Source of the DNA: a virus | Length of the DNA: 64,000 bases | Reading direction: 5' to 3' (one strand) | IMG/VR virus record: IMGVR_UViG_3300026116_000004 | Location: 1 to 64,000 of that record | Shown: positions 7,104-15,875 of the stretch, one piece after another | How the letters are laid out: every line of letters starts with the position of its first letter | How positions within the stretch are numbered: the first letter of the stretch is position 1 | The notes under the pieces: generated by a model | Seen by the model: the letters and a program-made list of their open reading frames with translations, nothing else | The model's database searches: none | Told to the model about the DNA's origin: nothing | Translations under genes and position numbers: made by a program

Positions 7104-8183
7104 TCATTCAACCTCTGCAAAGTTGTCAGGTAACTTATCAACAGTGATATTGCCGTTCTTGAAATCTGCAATAAGTTTGCTTGCCTTTGCGAGTTTCGCC
7201 ATCATCTTTTCATTCTTTTCACCAATTCTCTTCATAGCGTCTGTAGCATAGAAGAGTAAGCAAGGAAGGTCTTGAGGTTCAGACCTACGAATGAAATCTT
7301 CCCACTCAATATGAGTGACATTCGCGAGTTCCTGCCAACCATTGTCGTTGTAGATATCCCAATCTTCCAACAGATGTAACATCGCCTCAGACAATTGGAA
7401 CTTGTTCTTGAATGGCATGGAGATCAGCGGCGATAGCTCTTTCGTAGAAGCTCTCGCGGTGGGAACACGAACGACTGAATTATTCTTCGCACGCGCCTCT
7501 TCCTCTCTTTTCTTCCTTTCCGCATCCAACCTCTCCTTTTCAGGACCACGCTGAACGGTGTTCCAATAATCATCGTTAGACGACTTGAAAGGTTGTCCTT
7601 GATCGAACGTCTTAGTGGACCAAGCTGCAGGAGAGAAGAAGTAAGGTTCCTGATCCGACGAGATAAGAAGACCTCTATTGTTCGACCCCGGCCAGAACTT
7701 CTCCAAGATGTCTCTGACATACGGGTCTTCAAGATCAGCGATACCCCTTGTGCCCACTAAACGAGTGAGCATAGGTGTTAGCTGAAGTTCAGCATACCTA
7801 CGGCTGTCAGATGCCCCCTGTAACGCCTCTGGATCGGTCTGCTGGCCCCTCCAAGCCTGCATGGTACCATTGTGCATGAAATACAACGAACGCTTCTTGG
7901 TGGACAGCACAGGGAACGGCTGGGTATTCGCCTCGTTAATTTCTCCTTCAGTTCTATGACGAAGATGAACAAAACGTTCAACATCCTCGTTATCCTTCAA
8001 AATCTTATAGATTTCTTGAGGATCACAAATCTTATCGTCAGAGTCCGAACAGCCCTTACGAACCTCAAGCTTTCCATTGGCCTTGAGGATAATGCCGTAA
8101 CTATGCCAATTGTTGAACACACACGTCTCCAACTTCTCGTAAGGCAGAGTATAACCCGGCTGTTGAATAAAGATATTGCACAT
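7104..8183 (-). CDS. Class II glutamine amidotransferase (Ntn hydrolase), 359 aa
   Basis: The ATG at 8183 overlaps the previous stop (TAATG) and gives an N-terminal MCNIFIQ, so removal of Met exposes Cys as the Ntn nucleophile. Other class II motifs follow: HLRHRTEGEINEANTQPFP, which matches the family's HxRxAT...NxxPF, FMHNGTMQAW for HNG, and SDSRRYAE. Such domains hydrolyse glutamine and pass ammonia to a partner, or act as amidohydrolases. The C-terminal third is charged and partly coiled coil, with no synthetase domain, so an acceptor partner must be encoded elsewhere. The ATP-grasp and amidoligase genes upstream are obvious candidates. Confidence 0.85.
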   Translation of the reverse strand: MCNIFIQQPGYTLPYEKLETCVFNNWHSYGIILKANGKLEVRKGCSDSDDKICDPQEIYKILKDNEDVERFVHLRHRTEGEINEANTQPFPVLSTKKRSLYFMHNGTMQAWRGQQTDPEALQGASDSRRYAELQLTPMLTRLVGTRGIADLEDPYVRDILEKFWPGSNNRGLLISSDQEPYFFSPAAWSTKTFDQGQPFKSSNDDYWNTVQRGPEKERLDAERKKREEEARAKNNSVVRVPTARASTKELSPLISMPFKNKFQLSEAMLHLLEDWDIYNDNGWQELANVTHIEWEDFIRRSEPQDLPCLLFYATDAMKRIGEKNEKMMAKLAKASKLIADFKNGNITVDKLPDNFAEVE

Positions 8184-8569
8184 TACTTCGTTTCTTCCTT
8201 GCGCTCTAAAGACTTTTCCCAATCATCGTACGTTTTATATTCAGCTTTCGTATCTTTTTCCGTCCTAATGAGAGCCTTTGACCAGAGTTCAACAATATTG
8301 TCTGTTTTCGATGAACGAAAGTAATCAACCTGCTTCCAACCATTGGTCCGGAGGATAGACTTCTCCTTTTCGTTGGTAGAAATGACAGTGCATAAAGCAA
8401 AATCATAACCGAACTTGCGAGCTGTGGTCAGTCTCTGTTCGTGTGCTACTTTACCACACCCTTTACCCCTGTTGTCTTTTGGTGTCCACACGTTGTGAAA
8501 CACAGCAATCTGGTCACAGCCAGGTAACGAAGTGATCTCTGACACCACTCCTCCAACATTGTATCTCAT
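8183..8569 (-). CDS. GNAT-family acetyltransferase-like protein, 128 aa
   Basis: The acetyl-CoA binding motif A is visible in WTPKDNRGKGCGKVAHEQRL (R-x-x-G-x-G), followed by the usual beta5 and 'STN...SILRTNGWKQV' segment of GNAT proteins. The C-terminus is a short charged helix. In this gene set it could acylate an amine made by the pathway, or use an aminoacyl donor. It overlaps the ATP-grasp gene by four bases. Confidence 0.75.
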   Translation of the reverse strand: MRYNVGGVVSEITSLPGCDQIAVFHNVWTPKDNRGKGCGKVAHEQRLTTARKFGYDFALCTVISTNEKEKSILRTNGWKQVDYFRSSKTDNIVELWSKALIRTEKDTKAEYKTYDDWEKSLERKEETK

Positions 8570-9336
8570 TGTGCTAAAGCCCTAGCATAGTTCTGAACGG
8601 TAGTACCCGTAAGACCAGGTGCAGTATTAACCTCCAACACAAATGCCTTAACTCCCTTGCGCTTATCGTTATAAACGATGTCAACGGCACCGAAGTCAAG
8701 ACCAGAATGTCTAATGGCCTCAATGGCGGCAGCTCTGACTTCATCTGGAGGGCGAATGTTTTCCCTCTGATAGATGAAACCATTTGCAAGGTTTCTGATC
8801 TTCCAGTTGATGTCGTCACCACTGTCAGCCTTCTGCTTGGAGAGCACTTTACGCTGTTGGTCAATGATCTCGTTACCCACTACGTGAATACGATATTCTT
8901 CCGTCTTCTTTACGTATTCAGTATAAAGTGGAGCACGAACAAACCCATCAGGATGATCACGGTCCATAATAACAATACCGTTACCTGAATGACCATTAAG
9001 AACGGTACGAGCAACCACCACTTTGCCTTCTGCGCACCACCGGATGGCTTCTGCTTGGTCAGTCGTCCAGGGAGGAAGAATTTCATTGTTGCGTTCCGAC
9101 ACCTTTCTAAAGAAGTCCAACTTGTTGGAAGCAATTCGGACAACTTCAGGCTTATTAATGATATTGCACTTTGCAACTTCAGGAGAAACTTGAGAAGAAC
9201 CCCAATTGATCACCCTCTTACGTTGTGATCCAACGAAACGAGAGTTTTCATTCTTGATTTTCGTGATACCCATTGCATCCTTGAGTGCAATAGCACCCTC
9301 AGAATGGGCATTCCATGAATAGATATAAGTAGGCAT
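8566..9336 (-). CDS. ATP-grasp ligase, RimK-like, 256 aa
   Basis: ATP-grasp enzymes activate a carboxylate as an acyl phosphate and join it to an amine. Seen here: a glycine-rich loop NGHSGNGI (114-121), 'LYTEYVKKTEEYRIHVV' around residues 137-152, and the metal-binding end DFGAVDIVY ... FVLEVNTAPGL with D219, E235 and N237. These match RimK-type peptide ligases. The lysine usually before the loop is arginine here (VVARTV). It is translationally coupled to a GNAT gene and an amidoligase gene, which suggests sequential steps on one substrate. Confidence 0.9.
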   Translation of the reverse strand: MPTYIYSWNAHSEGAIALKDAMGITKIKNENSRFVGSQRKRVINWGSSQVSPEVAKCNIINKPEVVRIASNKLDFFRKVSERNNEILPPWTTDQAEAIRWCAEGKVVVARTVLNGHSGNGIVIMDRDHPDGFVRAPLYTEYVKKTEEYRIHVVGNEIIDQQRKVLSKQKADSGDDINWKIRNLANGFIYQRENIRPPDEVRAAAIEAIRHSGLDFGAVDIVYNDKRKGVKAFVLEVNTAPGLTGTTVQNYARALAQ

Positions 9337-10511
9337 TAGTCATTGTTTCTCCAAGGATCATTTACAACTGGCTGGTTTACCACACCACCAAGAATGTCAC
9401 CGCGTGCTTGACGAACAGGTATAGGACGAGCAGCTGCTCTTAAAGCTAAGTCTCTGATACGCTGCTCTTCCGCTTCCCAAGGGCGAATTGCTGCATCACC
9501 ATCGTCGAACTCAGCCTGAGGAATTTCTACATCGCCACCTTGACGAAGCACGGCGAGTTGTTCAATACCGCGCAGCTCTTCGAAAGGACGATTGTATAAC
9601 TGTCGGGCAATTGTGTCCAAGTCGGAAGACTTTACCTTCTTTGGTTTTTGGACAGCATCCAACTTGTCCCAACCCTTTGAGTCAGGAACTGATAACGCAA
9701 TGTTAGCCGCATACCAGAAGTTATTCTCGATAAGTTTCGCTTCATCGTCAAACTTTAAGTTCTTTCTATACTTGCCAAAGATGTCCGTGAGTAGCTCTAC
9801 ACCCTTGTCTTTGTAATTGTTGATGATATCCCCTGGATACATCTTGTCCTGACGAGAGAACTTGACAATCTCATGGAGAATACCAACCCAATCTTCAATT
9901 TCCTTGATATCAGTCGTTCCTCTGAACGATCTTACTTCAAGAGAACCAAAGTTAGACAACGAATGAAGGTTCAACGCAGCATACTTAGTCAACTCACGGT
10001 CAAAGAGCATGTGTTGATAGTTCGGTTGTGATTTACCTTTCACTGTCGAAAGGTTCTTCAACATGTTAACAATGTTCTTGTAAGTCTCTTCTGCGTCACA
10101 CATAGGAAGACAAAACATGTTACCATTGCGTCCCTCACCTGAATACTTGATGAGTAGATTTTCAACGAGAGCGTATGTCGTTAAGAAGTTACCAAACGAA
10201 GGGAAACTCTCATTGAGCATGTTCACATGGACATGAACACTCGTTGTAATCGAATTTTTCTTGAAGTTAGCGTGAACTAACTTAGACTTGAACTCCTCAA
10301 GTGCCTGAGGGATCACATCGAAGTCCAGTGGTTGACGGAGTACGTACTCACGACCAAACCCACGGAGAGAACCATCTGCGTGAATATCCCAAAAGGCGAA
10401 CTCGGGGATACGATACTCTGCATCGCTCTCCGTTTCGATCTCAAGACCGAACAAACCCTTATGTTTAGTAAAGGTTCGCCCAGTCTTTTCTAAAGCATCA
10501 CAAATCGACAT
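9336..10511 (-). CDS. COOH-NH2 amidoligase, glutamine-synthetase fold, type 1, 391 aa
   Basis: Motifs match the putative amidoligase family with a glutamine-synthetase-like barrel: GLFGLEIETES (acidic metal ligands at 24 and 26), DIHADGSLRG, the paired histidines in SVHVHVNM, and NLHSLSNFGSLEVRSFRGT. These enzymes are predicted to form amide bonds from a phosphorylated carboxylate. The C-terminal 80 residues are Arg/Ala/Pro-rich and look disordered. It shares a base with the ATP-grasp gene start. The type 2 amidoligase of the same cluster lies one gene upstream. Confidence 0.88.
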   Translation of the reverse strand: MSICDALEKTGRTFTKHKGLFGLEIETESDAEYRIPEFAFWDIHADGSLRGFGREYVLRQPLDFDVIPQALEEFKSKLVHANFKKNSITTSVHVHVNMLNESFPSFGNFLTTYALVENLLIKYSGEGRNGNMFCLPMCDAEETYKNIVNMLKNLSTVKGKSQPNYQHMLFDRELTKYAALNLHSLSNFGSLEVRSFRGTTDIKEIEDWVGILHEIVKFSRQDKMYPGDIINNYKDKGVELLTDIFGKYRKNLKFDDEAKLIENNFWYAANIALSVPDSKGWDKLDAVQKPKKVKSSDLDTIARQLYNRPFEELRGIEQLAVLRQGGDVEIPQAEFDDGDAAIRPWEAEEQRIRDLALRAAARPIPVRQARGDILGGVVNQPVVNDPWRNND

Positions 10512-10512
10512 T

Positions 10513-11181
10513 TCACTGAATATCCCAGGCTAATTCATGGGAAAGATAACGAGACACAATCCAACCCATGGCGTTGTTAGGAACTCTTACGAGCATTTCG
10601 TCAGGTGCGATCCACCCAACCCAACTGTCCTTGAAATACACATTGATGTTACCCATTGCATTAATGGACAAAGCAATGTTTCTAGAGACAGCCTTTTGAC
10701 AAATGATGTCTGCCTCTTTGAGGTTTACTACAGAAGTCTTGGAGTAAATACCCCTTAACTCCTTGATGGCGGAGTCGAGTGAAGGGTAGATTCCTTCAAC
10801 CATGTCTGCAAACTCTTTGGTGAAGAAGATGTTATCGACGTACTTCGCCCTACCCCCTCCATTACCCGTTGCAGACGAAATCCTGAGCGACCTTCCTTCG
10901 ACACCTTGCTTTGTTCTCCTTGCAGGAATACGAGAGACGTAGACGACTTCTTTGCTATCCTTCTGGTTCATATAACCCAGAGGAAGGCTTGAAATGTCAA
11001 ACTCTTCATCAGTTGACTTAATACGGAATTTGGCCTCCGCATTGGAACCCGCTCTGCAATCGTACAGATCGAGTTGTCCTTGCCTGTCCCTTACTCGAAC
11101 GTAAACTGGCGCACCCTTGTAACGACAAATAGTGCCATCGAGTTTCTGAGTAAGATCAACATCAGGAATTGTGCAGCGCAT
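10513..11181 (-). CDS. Hypothetical protein between the two amidoligases, 222 aa
   Basis: No catalytic motif is recognised. The N-terminal half is basic and beta-rich (DGTICRYKGAPVYVRVRDRQ). The C-terminal half contains 'INAMGNINVYFKDSWVGWIAPDEM', which suggests a second small beta domain. The ATG at 11181 is used; a TTG at 11190 with a nearer GGAGG is possible. Its place between two ligases makes it a candidate carrier, scaffold or substrate of the pathway. Confidence 0.65.
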   Translation of the reverse strand: MRCTIPDVDLTQKLDGTICRYKGAPVYVRVRDRQGQLDLYDCRAGSNAEAKFRIKSTDEEFDISSLPLGYMNQKDSKEVVYVSRIPARRTKQGVEGRSLRISSATGNGGGRAKYVDNIFFTKEFADMVEGIYPSLDSAIKELRGIYSKTSVVNLKEADIICQKAVSRNIALSINAMGNINVYFKDSWVGWIAPDEMLVRVPNNAMGWIVSRYLSHELAWDIQ

Positions 11182-11875
11182 TGGCTTCAATATCCTCCAT
11201 TCTCGAAATGATTGAACGATACATCATTCTACGGTCGTCTTCCTTTTCCACCCAGCGGGAGGAAGGGCTTCTAAGCTCAACTCCGTAGGTCTTAGGGCGA
11301 AACGAACTTTCTCCTCCGTAGTACCTGATGCGCTCGAACTCTTCAGGTGTAACCGGCTTGAAGTACGTCGCATTACGGAAGGACTTAGCGATATGTCTGC
11401 AGTCTTCAAAATGTGAAGGGTCAAAGGGATCGGCTCCTTCAGTCCACCCAAGATGCACGTGTCCCGCTGTCGTTCTGAATGGACGATGTTCGAGGTCTCC
11501 CGGAGGTGCTTTCTGCATTCCGGTTTCAGCAGAGTAGTCAGGATCGCAGCCAAGGATTTTGCTTTCTACTGGTAAGATGCTGAAGTACAGCGGATCGAAC
11601 CTAGCGATAGGAATGAAACGGAGCTTAAGGTCTCGATCAACCTTGTGAACCATTTCAGTCATCTGGTTAAGAACAGTAACAATGTTGTTATTGAACTCTT
11701 CTTCAGAATTAGCCGGCTCAATATTAAACTCAAGGGCCATACCGTCCACTTGGACAGCGCCCTTATCAACCTTGTGGGGTTCTTTCTTCGTCCCAGGGAA
11801 CAAACCGTGGGCACTAATGAACTGTGCTCCATCATGAAGAAAAACTTCTGGGTCACAGCCGATAGTAACTTTCAT
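11162..11875 (-). CDS. COOH-NH2 amidoligase, phiEco32-like type 2, 237 aa
   Basis: The N-terminus TIGCDPEVFL gives acidic ligands D8 and E10. Then come VQVDGMALEFNIEPA, GHVHLGWTEG and YGVELRSPSSRWV near the end. This order (DPE, VDG..EFN, HVHLG, ELRSPS) is that of the phiEco32-type COOH-NH2 ligases, glutamine-synthetase-fold proteins predicted to make amide or isopeptide bonds. It overlaps the next gene by about 20 bases. Two amidoligases of different subfamilies in one operon imply two bond-forming steps or two acceptors. Confidence 0.88.
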   Translation of the reverse strand: MKVTIGCDPEVFLHDGAQFISAHGLFPGTKKEPHKVDKGAVQVDGMALEFNIEPANSEEEFNNNIVTVLNQMTEMVHKVDRDLKLRFIPIARFDPLYFSILPVESKILGCDPDYSAETGMQKAPPGDLEHRPFRTTAGHVHLGWTEGADPFDPSHFEDCRHIAKSFRNATYFKPVTPEEFERIRYYGGESSFRPKTYGVELRSPSSRWVEKEDDRRMMYRSIISRMEDIEANALHNS

Positions 11876-11876
11876 G

Positions 11877-12929
11877 CTAGTTCAAAGCCTTTCTACTGGT
11901 TAAATCGATCTCTAATTGCTTTTCTTTTTGATACTGTAACTCGTAACACTCTGCACAAGTATACACGTTCACAGGTTCTTCGTGACCCTTGTATTGGTCG
12001 TAAAGGTCCATTTCTTTCCTACAATTCCTGCAAATCTCAGGAAGAATTTCTCTACCTTTTGGAGTATTCTGCGTCAAGCGCAGAGGGGTCTCATTACTGT
12101 TTGACGGATAAGTACCCAAACGAGATTTGTTCCCTATAGGAATAACCTTCGCTCCTGCCGCTGGACCCCATACTGTTCTAGCCTCTAAGTTTGCTTGAAA
12201 CCCGTAGAGAGGTTGCTTGTCCCAGTCAGGTTCTCTATTAGTTTCAATATCGTCTGGACCAAAACGATACACATAGTCAGGTTCGAACGCAGTGATCTCC
12301 TTGAGCTTCACACCATGCCGGGAAGCAGCGAACTGGATCATACGAGCTTCGCTAGCCCAGTAAAACACCTTGCGTTCTTTGTTGATTGCGTAAAACAGTG
12401 GTCTAGAAATTTCTCTCGTAAACACAAACTCAAAGTGTTTCTTTTCAAACGCAACTATCGCGTATGCACTCTTAGAAGAGAGACCACGGAGTACATTTTC
12501 AATACCACGCTTGTCCATGTCTTCGAACATCATTTCTGAGTCCGTTTTCGTGGAGTCTTTGTATTGATCATCTTTTAGAGTACCATTGTGCATGCCAATG
12601 ATATTGGTCTTTTCGAAAGGATGTGCGTTCTCTGCGTTCACAGCACCCATCGTTGCTGCTCTCACGTGAAGCGCCATGAACGTATCGTGTGTATCGTTCA
12701 GGATTTTGTTGTCAGCTTCCTTTGATGAAGTCTGATTGAACCAAAGAAAATAACCAACTTCGTGTTCATTCTTGAGGATGCGATACCGGCGCTTCTTTCC
12801 ACTATGGTAACCTTGGAGAACGCCAGTGCCGTCAATCCCCCTTAGGCCCAGAACATAAGCGAGATCGCGCATCATACTTATATCTGATACGTTGATCCCT
12901 GGACCCATCATTCCTGCATGACCACACAT
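11877..12929 (-). CDS. Class II glutamine amidotransferase with C-terminal zinc ribbon, 350 aa
   Basis: The N-terminus MCGHAGMMG exposes Cys2 as in PurF/GlmS-type Ntn amidotransferases. ALHVRAATMGAVNAENAHPF and GMHNGTLKD match the conserved HxRxAT..NxHPF and HNG motifs, and TDSEMMFED the SDSE acceptor-side motif. After about 280 residues comes an unusual tail with two CxxC knuckles (CRNCRKEM ... CAECYEL), likely a zinc ribbon that could bind nucleic acid or a partner. No synthase domain is fused. It is the second class II amidotransferase of the cluster. Confidence 0.85.
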   Translation of the reverse strand: MCGHAGMMGPGINVSDISMMRDLAYVLGLRGIDGTGVLQGYHSGKKRRYRILKNEHEVGYFLWFNQTSSKEADNKILNDTHDTFMALHVRAATMGAVNAENAHPFEKTNIIGMHNGTLKDDQYKDSTKTDSEMMFEDMDKRGIENVLRGLSSKSAYAIVAFEKKHFEFVFTREISRPLFYAINKERKVFYWASEARMIQFAASRHGVKLKEITAFEPDYVYRFGPDDIETNREPDWDKQPLYGFQANLEARTVWGPAAGAKVIPIGNKSRLGTYPSNSNETPLRLTQNTPKGREILPEICRNCRKEMDLYDQYKGHEEPVNVYTCAECYELQYQKEKQLEIDLTSRKALN

Positions 12930-12939
12930 TCTATGCCTT

Positions 12940-13578
12940 TCAGTTGAACATTAGGTAGTCGATTAAGTTGAAGAAATAAGCTTGATTGCCACTGTTTTTG
13001 TTTTCAGACAACCAGTACTCAGGGTGAGGTTGATAACACAAAGACATCGTTTCCTTGTACCATACAACCTCCGTGTCGTACTTTGGTCTCTTTCTGCTCG
13101 CCTTTTTGCTCTCAAACTGTGTTGCACAATGGGCGACTGCGATAACAGTTCCTTCTTTCGAAGGGATCATCATCTGATGGTGTGTACTTGTGACAAAAAC
13201 AGTCTTCTTTGACAAAAGAAGGTCAAGCATCTGGTGACCACCAGTTAACCCATGGTTGTTAACGTGTTGCCACATAGAACCACCAGACATCACGTTGAGA
13301 AACTGTCCACCTCGACAAATACCCACCTTTGGGAGGGATCGGTATTTCTCAAAGATTTCCATTTCTTTGATGTCACGTTTCCAATTGTTGTGGGTTTTCT
13401 CATGGGGTTCCTCCTGGTAGAGTTCAGGACTTACATCCTCTCCACCAGTAAAACAAATAAGGTCAGCTTTTGTATCCTTATCGTTCTCATCAACCAACTC
13501 CCACCCACGATTGAGAAACATCTTCTGAGTGGCTTGGGTTGGTAGGATGATTTTTACTTTTCTCTTAGTAGTTGACAT
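12940..13578 (-). CDS. Class I glutamine amidotransferase / gamma-glutamyl hydrolase-like (peptidase C26), 212 aa
   Basis: CFTGGEDVSPELY near residue 42, the nucleophile elbow GICRGGQFLN with Cys88, and the His-Glu pair in CYQPHPEYW (H185, E187) form a complete class I triad. The spacing and TGGEDVSP resemble C26 enzymes such as gamma-glutamyl-GABA hydrolase (PuuD) more than synthase-linked GATases. It probably cleaves gamma-glutamyl amides or supplies ammonia. It overlaps the end of the upstream gene by 25 bases. Confidence 0.85.
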   Translation of the reverse strand: MSTTKRKVKIILPTQATQKMFLNRGWELVDENDKDTKADLICFTGGEDVSPELYQEEPHEKTHNNWKRDIKEMEIFEKYRSLPKVGICRGGQFLNVMSGGSMWQHVNNHGLTGGHQMLDLLLSKKTVFVTSTHHQMMIPSKEGTVIAVAHCATQFESKKASRKRPKYDTEVVWYKETMSLCYQPHPEYWLSENKNSGNQAYFFNLIDYLMFN

Positions 13579-14420
13579 ATTTCTTCCGCGCCGTTCATTA
13601 AATCTTCAAGGGTTAACTCGTAGTATTGAGACCAATTTGAGTGTTTGAGCCTGCCCATCTTGCCAATAGCTTCCGCAATCTTATCGTATTGAGGAGGCTC
13701 CCAATAGATTTTATCCTCAAGGCAAAACACAGACATAGAGAAACTTGCGTCCATACGCATTTTGCCTTCATTGAAACCTTCAACATCGAACTTCTGTTGA
13801 GAAACAATCCAATGGTTGAAGTTACCGACATTACCTTTTCGGATATTTCCTGCCACATCCATACTAAATCTGGATACAATAAAAAGGGCATCACCAGGAG
13901 TAAGACCCTTTTCCATCAGTACCTTCCATAGTCTCATATGGGCAGGGAACTCACTGCAAGCCCTCATCGCAATCATCAAACACTTTGTGATGCTCTTGTT
14001 GTACTTTTCGATGAAGTCACTCGTTATCAAGAAGCCTGTTTGTTCTCCCTTGGCATTCTTAAAGAATTCAAATCCTTCTTCTGGTAAAATACTCTTGAAG
14101 GGACTCAAATCCTTATCCATCAAAAAGTCACACCAAGGCTGTGCGAATTCCTTATTTGACTCTTTGATTGGGCAGCAAGAACCGATAGCCATTGGCTTTC
14201 TATAGTTATCAGTCCAATGAGTAAAAACTGGAGCACTACATGGAGCAGCAGTTGACGATCCAATCCTTCCAGTATAACTACCGACAGATATCTGCATACT
14301 TGTAGGATACTCAAAAAAGTATGTAGTTCTATCCTGATCAGCTGGCATTAAAACAATTTGGGAATAAAAATTTCTAGCTCTTTGGTAAGCTAGTTCTAAT
14401 TCTTCAGTCGTTGGTCTCAT
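13554..14420 (-). CDS. Hypothetical protein of the amidoligase cluster, 288 aa
   Basis: A globular protein of unknown family. Conserved-looking stretches include PCSAPVFTHWTDNYRKPMAI, several Cys and Trp residues, and a helical C-terminus. There is no signal peptide, membrane span or nucleotide loop. Overlap with genes on both sides places it in the same transcript as the C26-type enzyme. It might be an acceptor protein or an enzyme of unknown class. Confidence 0.65.
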   Translation of the reverse strand: MRPTTEELELAYQRARNFYSQIVLMPADQDRTTYFFEYPTSMQISVGSYTGRIGSSTAAPCSAPVFTHWTDNYRKPMAIGSCCPIKESNKEFAQPWCDFLMDKDLSPFKSILPEEGFEFFKNAKGEQTGFLITSDFIEKYNKSITKCLMIAMRACSEFPAHMRLWKVLMEKGLTPGDALFIVSRFSMDVAGNIRKGNVGNFNHWIVSQQKFDVEGFNEGKMRMDASFSMSVFCLEDKIYWEPPQYDKIAEAIGKMGRLKHSNWSQYYELTLEDLMNGAEEICQLLREK

Positions 14421-15036
14421 CGTGAGTGTCTAAAGCTCTTTTAACAATACGATAATTAATTGCTTTTGCTATCTCAGCATCGTTATGCCAGTAAGGATCG
14501 TGATTAGGAAGATCAAAATTGAACTCTTCTTTAACCCACTCACGAAGCTTGGTACGTCCCTTTCGACGACCGTCCCCAAGGGTAAGAAAGCTCCTTACAG
14601 ACTCAACTGTAACCCTCTTAAGGCCAGCTTCTTCGAGTACTTTAAGTCGCTTAAGTCTCTCCTCTTCCTTGGCCTTCGCAGCAGCCTTACGAGCTTCCAT
14701 TTGCTTACGGACTTGTTCTGCCCTCTTTTCTCTATAAGGAGCAAGACCAACGTTCAGATCATGGTCAGAAGCCGCATAACAACTAAGTGGTTCATCACCA
14801 TACTTTTCGTCATGTGTAGTAGGTGTTTTCTTGAAGCCAATAGCCTCAAGATATTCTGCTTCCTTATCTTGTTCATCGTTTAAAAGCACTACATTTATAC
14901 GTGAATAACCGTGGTCAATAATTGCGTAAGCAAAGTCTTCAACGCTTTTGTAGCGAGGATAGCCGTGTGCATAGCCAACGTTATAAAAATTAGCAGATGC
15001 ACAACAACCAGCAATAGAACCTCTAGATAATGCCAT
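14404..15036 (-). CDS. Hypothetical protein, possible degenerate GNAT with coiled coil, 210 aa
   Basis: Residues 40-85 (YSRINVVLLNDEQDKEAEYL then AIGFKK) look like the last strands of a GNAT fold, though no acetyl-CoA loop is visible. Residues 105-135 form a K/E/A/R-rich coiled coil (EKRAEQVRKQMEARKAAAKA). The C-terminal part, with 'TLGDGRRKGRTKLREWVKEE', may be a small DNA- or RNA-binding domain. The GNAT likeness is tentative. Confidence 0.55.
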   Translation of the reverse strand: MALSRGSIAGCCASANFYNVGYAHGYPRYKSVEDFAYAIIDHGYSRINVVLLNDEQDKEAEYLEAIGFKKTPTTHDEKYGDEPLSCYAASDHDLNVGLAPYREKRAEQVRKQMEARKAAAKAKEEERLKRLKVLEEAGLKRVTVESVRSFLTLGDGRRKGRTKLREWVKEEFNFDLPNHDPYWHNDAEIAKAINYRIVKRALDTHDETND

Positions 15037-15056
15037 TTTTCCTTTAAATCCTTTAG

Positions 15057-15656
15057 TTACCTTCTAGCGAAGGGATTAACAATTTCAGTACCAAATATTT
15101 CATTAGCAATAGGTTGTAAAATAGGTCTAATGTCTCTGTGAAAATCTCCTATCCACGTAATACACTGATGGTCAGAACGACCTCTTTCTTCGGGAGTACC
15201 AAACTTTGATGTTTCTGCCGCCTTCTTGAAACCAGAATTCTCAAACATTTCGACTGCGTGAGTTTCATTATGGTTTGTAACAGCAACAATTGAACCAACA
15301 GCAACCCACTGTGCACTTACAGGTGACTTGAGACAATGCACTAAGAGTTGCTGATTAAGTCTCAGGTTCGAGGTAATGTACTGCGAGCTTTCTTTTTGTA
15401 TTTGGGTACGTAGTTTATGTCTGTTTTCACCCCACATTTCTGTAGAAGACAGATGAGAATTAAGGCTATCCGTGATATGAGCCTGGTAGACTTCCTCGTC
15501 TGAATACTTGTTTTTCATTTTTAAACGAAGGGGCTCTCCAGGTACACTTTCTCTGATAACATTACCGTACTGATCGTAGGCATAAACTATGGGAGTATTA
15601 TACACTCCGAGCAACAATCTGCCACCACAGAACAGAGGAAAAAGACACATGCGCAT
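15057..15656 (-). CDS. Hypothetical protein, possible GNAT-like C-terminus, 199 aa
   Basis: The start ATGCGCATG offers two possible codons (15656 or 15650). The C-terminal section 'VAVTNHNETHAVEMFENSGF' followed by KK has the same N..A..F..GF pattern as the GNAT gene at 8183-8569. The N-terminal 60 residues are unlike anything I recognise. Probably a pathway component; the function is not assigned. Confidence 0.55.
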   Translation of the reverse strand: MRMCLFPLFCGGRLLLGVYNTPIVYAYDQYGNVIRESVPGEPLRLKMKNKYSDEEVYQAHITDSLNSHLSSTEMWGENRHKLRTQIQKESSQYITSNLRLNQQLLVHCLKSPVSAQWVAVGSIVAVTNHNETHAVEMFENSGFKKAAETSKFGTPEERGRSDHQCITWIGDFHRDIRPILQPIANEIFGTEIVNPFARR

Positions 15657-15658
15657 GA

Positions 15659-15874
15659 TTAACAGGCCCTTATTTTGTCTTCGTCGAACGAAGGGATTTC
15701 GAAAATAGTATATTCTTCTTGCTTCATTTCTGGCATCTTACGGTGCTTACACACAGCCGCATGATACGAATTGAATAAACAAGAAACAGCTCGTCGGCCA
15801 CTGTAGATTTGTTTCAGAGCCTGAACTGCGTGCCAATCGCTACGAGCGATTATCCATTTTTCTGCCGTTGCCAT
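15659..15874 (-). CDS. Hypothetical protein, 71 aa
   Basis: The ORF begins MATAEKWIIARSDWHAVQAL and sits one base from its upstream neighbour. It has three cysteines and no recognised motif. It is retained as a gene because of tight spacing. Confidence 0.55.
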   Translation of the reverse strand: MATAEKWIIARSDWHAVQALKQIYSGRRAVSCLFNSYHAAVCKHRKMPEMKQEEYTIFEIPSFDEDKIRAC

Positions 15875-15875
15875 G

